Origin: Granulicoccus phenolivorans DSM 17626 = NBRC 107789 = JCM 15570 | GTDB taxonomy: Bacteria; Actinomycetota; Actinomycetes; Propionibacteriales; Propionibacteriaceae | Length of the DNA: 64,000 bases | Direction of reading: 5' to 3' | Assembly (NCBI RefSeq): GCF_000423085.1 | Contig: NZ_AUHH01000001.1 | Coordinates: 62,001 to 126,000 of the forward strand | Part shown: positions 61,833 through 64,000 of the stretch, piece after piece | Position numbering within the stretch: the stretch's first letter is position 1 | How the letters are laid out: each line of letters opens with the position of its first letter | Position numbers and translations under genes: made by a program | The notes under the pieces: model-generated | Told to the model about the DNA's origin: nothing | What the model saw: only the letters and a program-made list of their open reading frames with translations | Databases searched by the model: none

Positions 61833-62216
61833 TCACAACTCCAACTCGTCGGCGACCGCACGCAGCACAGTGGCCGTCTTGGCCGCGGTCTTGGGATCGG
61901 GGTAGCGCCCGTGCCGGTAACCGTTGCCCAGATGATCCAGCATCTTGATCAGGTCCTCCACGATCAGCTGCATCTGGTCGGTCTTCTTGCGGCTCGCCTT
62001 CGACAGCGACGGCGGGGTGTCGATCAGCTCGACCGACAGCGCCTGCTCACCCTTGCGGGTCTCCACGACGCCGAACTCCACCTTCTGCCCCGATTTGAGG
62101 GTCGTCACACCGGCCGGGAGCGCATTGGCGCGCACATAGACGTCGCCGCCCCCTTCCTTGCTCAGGAAACCAAAGCCCTTGTCCGCGTCATAGAAACGGA
62201 CCTTGCCTACCGGCAC
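61833..62216 (-). CDS. cspB: Cold-shock domain protein, mycobacterial CspB-like
   Basis: The 127-residue protein has a cold-shock domain with the RNP motifs KGFGFLSKE and DVYVRANAL, followed by a 60-residue helical extension (TDQMQLIVEDLIKMLDHL, TAAKTATVLRAVADELEL). This extended form is that of mycobacterial CspB (Rv0871). GTG 62216 gives a start like that homologue (VPVGKVRFYDADKG); GTG 62246 adds ten residues. GAGGTT precedes the chosen start. Confidence 0.9.
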   Translation of the reverse strand: MPVGKVRFYDADKGFGFLSKEGGGDVYVRANALPAGVTTLKSGQKVEFGVVETRKGEQALSVELIDTPPSLSKASRKKTDQMQLIVEDLIKMLDHLGNGYRHGRYPDPKTAAKTATVLRAVADELEL

Positions 62217-62317
62217 CGCAACCTCACTCACTCGGTCTGTGGACACATCATGTCACCCGGCTCCGGGCGCGCGCAGGCACGCTACAGGTGGCCCTGGGGG
62301 CCCCGGGTCCGGCCATC

Positions 62318-63208
62318 CTACCCTGTCGGGCCAACCGGAGGGACCACCGCGGATCCGGTCCGGCCGGGCCGCAGCGCGTCGTTCAGCGACCCGGAACGAA
62401 ACGCCCGCAGGTCCACCTCGGTGAAGTCGTGCGCCCGCACCACCGCACCCAGGTCGGCCCGGTCGGCGTCGGTCAGGGCGGCCAGGCAGGCCTGATCGAG
62501 TTCCAGGCGCGCCGCCCCGGCCCCCAGATCGCGCACCCGCAGATCCCGGACCCGGTCGCCGAGTCGCGCGCGGACGGCGGCCTCGGCGCGCTCCACCCGG
62601 GCCAGCCGGTGCGGGGTGATCTCGATCCCGTACGCGATCCGCGAACTCAGACAGGCGGCGGCCGGCTTGTCCCAGGTGGGCAACTGCCAGGCCCGCGACA
62701 GCGCGCGGACCTGCGCCTTGGTCAGGCCGGCATCGGCCAACGGGGTGATCGCCCCGCGTTCGGCGGCGGCCCGGATCCCCGGCCGAAACCCGGCGACGAG
62801 GTCATCGGCATTGGTGCCGGTGGCAACCTGCCAGCCCCGTTCGGTGGCCAGTGGCTGCAGCCGCTCCAGCAGTTCGGATTTGCAGAAATAGCAGCGGTCG
62901 CCGGCGTTGGCGCGATATCCGGCGCGATCCATCTCGTGGGTGTCGATCACCCGGTACTCGACCCCGAGCGAGGCCGCGTACGCCCGGGCGGGGTCACGTT
63001 CGGCCAGCGGCAGCGAATCCGAGGCGGCGGTGGCGGCCAGCACTCGCTGCACCCCCAGGGCGCGGACCGCGGCAGCCAGCACCAGGGCACTGTCGGCGCC
63101 GCCGGAGAACGCCACGACCACCCCCGGGTGCGCTGCCAACCCGGCCAGCAGCCGACCCTCGGCCGCAGCCAGTTCCGCGGTCACCCCGCCCACCTCGACC
63201 TCGTTCAT
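62318..63208 (-). CDS. larE: LarE-like ATP-dependent sacrificial sulfur transferase
   Basis: The 296-residue PP-loop protein has VVAFSGGADSALVLAAA, GDRCYFCKSEL, ATGTNADD and KPAAACLSSRIAYG, where the Cys matches the sacrificial Cys176 of Lactobacillus LarE. It builds the nickel-pincer cofactor of lactate racemase by donating its own sulfur. No larA, larB or larC is visible here. TAGCCT 7 nt before ATG 63208 indicates a leaderless start. Confidence 0.88.
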   Translation of the reverse strand: MNEVEVGGVTAELAAAEGRLLAGLAAHPGVVVAFSGGADSALVLAAAVRALGVQRVLAATAASDSLPLAERDPARAYAASLGVEYRVIDTHEMDRAGYRANAGDRCYFCKSELLERLQPLATERGWQVATGTNADDLVAGFRPGIRAAAERGAITPLADAGLTKAQVRALSRAWQLPTWDKPAAACLSSRIAYGIEITPHRLARVERAEAAVRARLGDRVRDLRVRDLGAGAARLELDQACLAALTDADRADLGAVVRAHDFTEVDLRAFRSGSLNDALRPGRTGSAVVPPVGPTG

Positions 63209-63244
63209 CTCTCCCAGGCTACCCGTCCCCCTAGGATGGGTCCT

Positions 63245-64000
63245 ATGGCGAGTTGGGAGGACGGACCCGAGTACGCGCCGCTGGCGCGCCCCGAACAGTT
63301 CGCGGCGCCCCGGGTGGCGCCGCTGGACCGGGCGCCCGAACCGCCGCGTCCAGCCGCTGACCTGCCGACCGATCACCCCCGGTGGGAGCAGCCCCGGGAC
63401 GCGAAACCGCTGGACGAACTGGTCCCCGATCTGCCGGCGGCCCGCGATCCGCATCAGCCGTTCGACGCGCCCGCGGCCACCCTCACCACCTACGACACGG
63501 CCTGGGGCGCCGCGCACACCGTGCTCGGGGACTGGGCCCCGCCCACCGACGCCCCGATCGAGGCCGCGCCCGGCCCGGCCCCCCGCCCCACCGCCGACGG
63601 CGCGGCCGCGCCGGTGCTGGTCCGGCACGATCCGAACCGACCGATCACGCTGACCCGGACCCGCGAGCAGGTGCAGCGTCCCGGCCCCGAGCAGCCGATC
63701 GGGGCGCAGCCCGGAACCCCGGGCTGGTTCGGGCCCGGACAGTGGGCTCCCCCCGCCCCGCAGAATCCCGGGCTGTCGCTGCGCTCGTTCGTCTCGGGCC
63801 TCAGCGTCCCGTTGCTGATCACGCTGCTGGCCGGTGGCCTGATCCTGCCGCTGTCCCCGCTGTTCTTCGTCGCCGCGGCGATCTGTTCCCGGTTCGTGCG
63901 CTACCGACGCAGCTGGGTCCGCTCGGCGTTCATCGTGTGCGGGGCGATGCTGGGGACCGCGTTGATCATGGGGGCGCTGTTCACCGCCGAGGTCGGCGGC
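63245..64000 (+). CDS. Membrane protein with long Pro/Ala-rich N-terminal region (cut by window edge)
   Basis: From ATG 63245 the frame stays open for 252 codons to the window end. Residues 1-175 are Pro/Ala/acidic and probably disordered; two hydrophobic helices follow (SVPLLITLLAGGLILPLSPLFFVAAA, SAFIVCGAMLGTALIMGAL). No motif is recognised. TAGGAT lies 7 nt upstream (63232-63237), a leaderless start divergent from larE across 36 nt. Confidence 0.75.
   Translation, partial: MASWEDGPEYAPLARPEQFAAPRVAPLDRAPEPPRPAADLPTDHPRWEQPRDAKPLDELVPDLPAARDPHQPFDAPAATLTTYDTAWGAAHTVLGDWAPPTDAPIEAAPGPAPRPTADGAAAPVLVRHDPNRPITLTRTREQVQRPGPEQPIGAQPGTPGWFGPGQWAPPAPQNPGLSLRSFVSGLSVPLLITLLAGGLILPLSPLFFVAAAICSRFVRYRRSWVRSAFIVCGAMLGTALIMGALFTAEVGG

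Overview
The window is dense, GC-rich bacterial chromosome with short intergenic gaps, frequent 4-nt start/stop overlaps, many GTG/TTG starts and many leaderless promoters (a TANNNT hexamer 6-7 nt before the start codon). Gene content points to Actinomycetota: a birA/accD/accE/maf/accA acyl-CoA carboxylase locus, an lpdA/purine phosphorylase/phosphosugar mutase block, add-cdd, a galU, glp (MoeA-like), rimJ, sepX/glpR group, an IdeR-type regulator, a mycobacterial-type serC, and a cspB/DUF3027/DUF2530 group. All of these recall the arrangement in mycobacteria and their relatives. A propionibacterial or nocardioid lineage is a reasonable guess but is not proven by the sequence. There is no rRNA, CRISPR array, transposase or integrase, and no gene-free stretch longer than about 300 nt.

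Layout. 1-9.3 kb: biotin ligase (partial), acyl-CoA carboxylase beta, epsilon and alpha subunits, Maf, a UbiA-family prenyl-phosphate phosphoribosyltransferase, a winged-helix protein, CorA, a degenerate LamB/YcsF protein and a Gly-rich membrane protein. 9.3-15.8 kb: a sirtuin and an LpdA-like reductase on the minus strand; purine nucleoside phosphorylase, phosphosugar mutase and an unrecognised protein made of four internal repeats on the plus strand. 15.9-24.6 kb: a visibly less GC-rich accessory block, entirely on the minus strand. It encodes a 3-hydroxyanthranilate dioxygenase-like enzyme, a RidA protein, a PobA-type hydroxylase, an SsuABC-type transporter with an amidohydrolase, an IclR regulator and a phasin-like protein, and it is flanked by a shared 17-bp direct repeat inside a longer imperfect repeat.

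24.7-34.4 kb: a DUF222/HNH protein, an RCC1-repeat protein, a class-I glutamine amidotransferase, a thioesterase, MetG, adenosine and cytidine deaminases, a carboxylesterase, a GNAT enzyme, HU and a secreted HAF-repeat protein. 34.7-44.3 kb: tRNA-Ala(CGC), SepX/GlpR, RimJ-like, Glp, 5-formyl-THF cyclo-ligase, a penicillin-acylase homologue with an altered nucleophile motif, an FmdB zinc ribbon, a CpaB/SAF protein, MscL, a UDP-glucose pyrophosphorylase and tRNA-Arg(CCT). 44.3-54.6 kb: a tailspike-like beta-helix protein, thioredoxin, an unknown Cys/His-rich protein, an IdeR-type regulator, NagA, a SIS-domain protein and a complete LivKHMGF transporter. 54.7-64 kb: PdxH, SerC, a surface beta-propeller protein with a 31-residue membrane microprotein upstream, two uncharacterised proteins, an NCS2 purine permease, DUF2530, DUF3027, CspB, LarE and a partial membrane protein.

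How the genes fit together: most of the window is core metabolism (carboxylase, purine/pyrimidine salvage, amino-sugar and branched-chain amino acid handling) and envelope or cell-division biology. The 16-24 kb block stands out as an acquired catabolic unit. Its enzymes suggest import and ring cleavage of an aromatic acid, possibly an aminated one such as an aminobenzoate.
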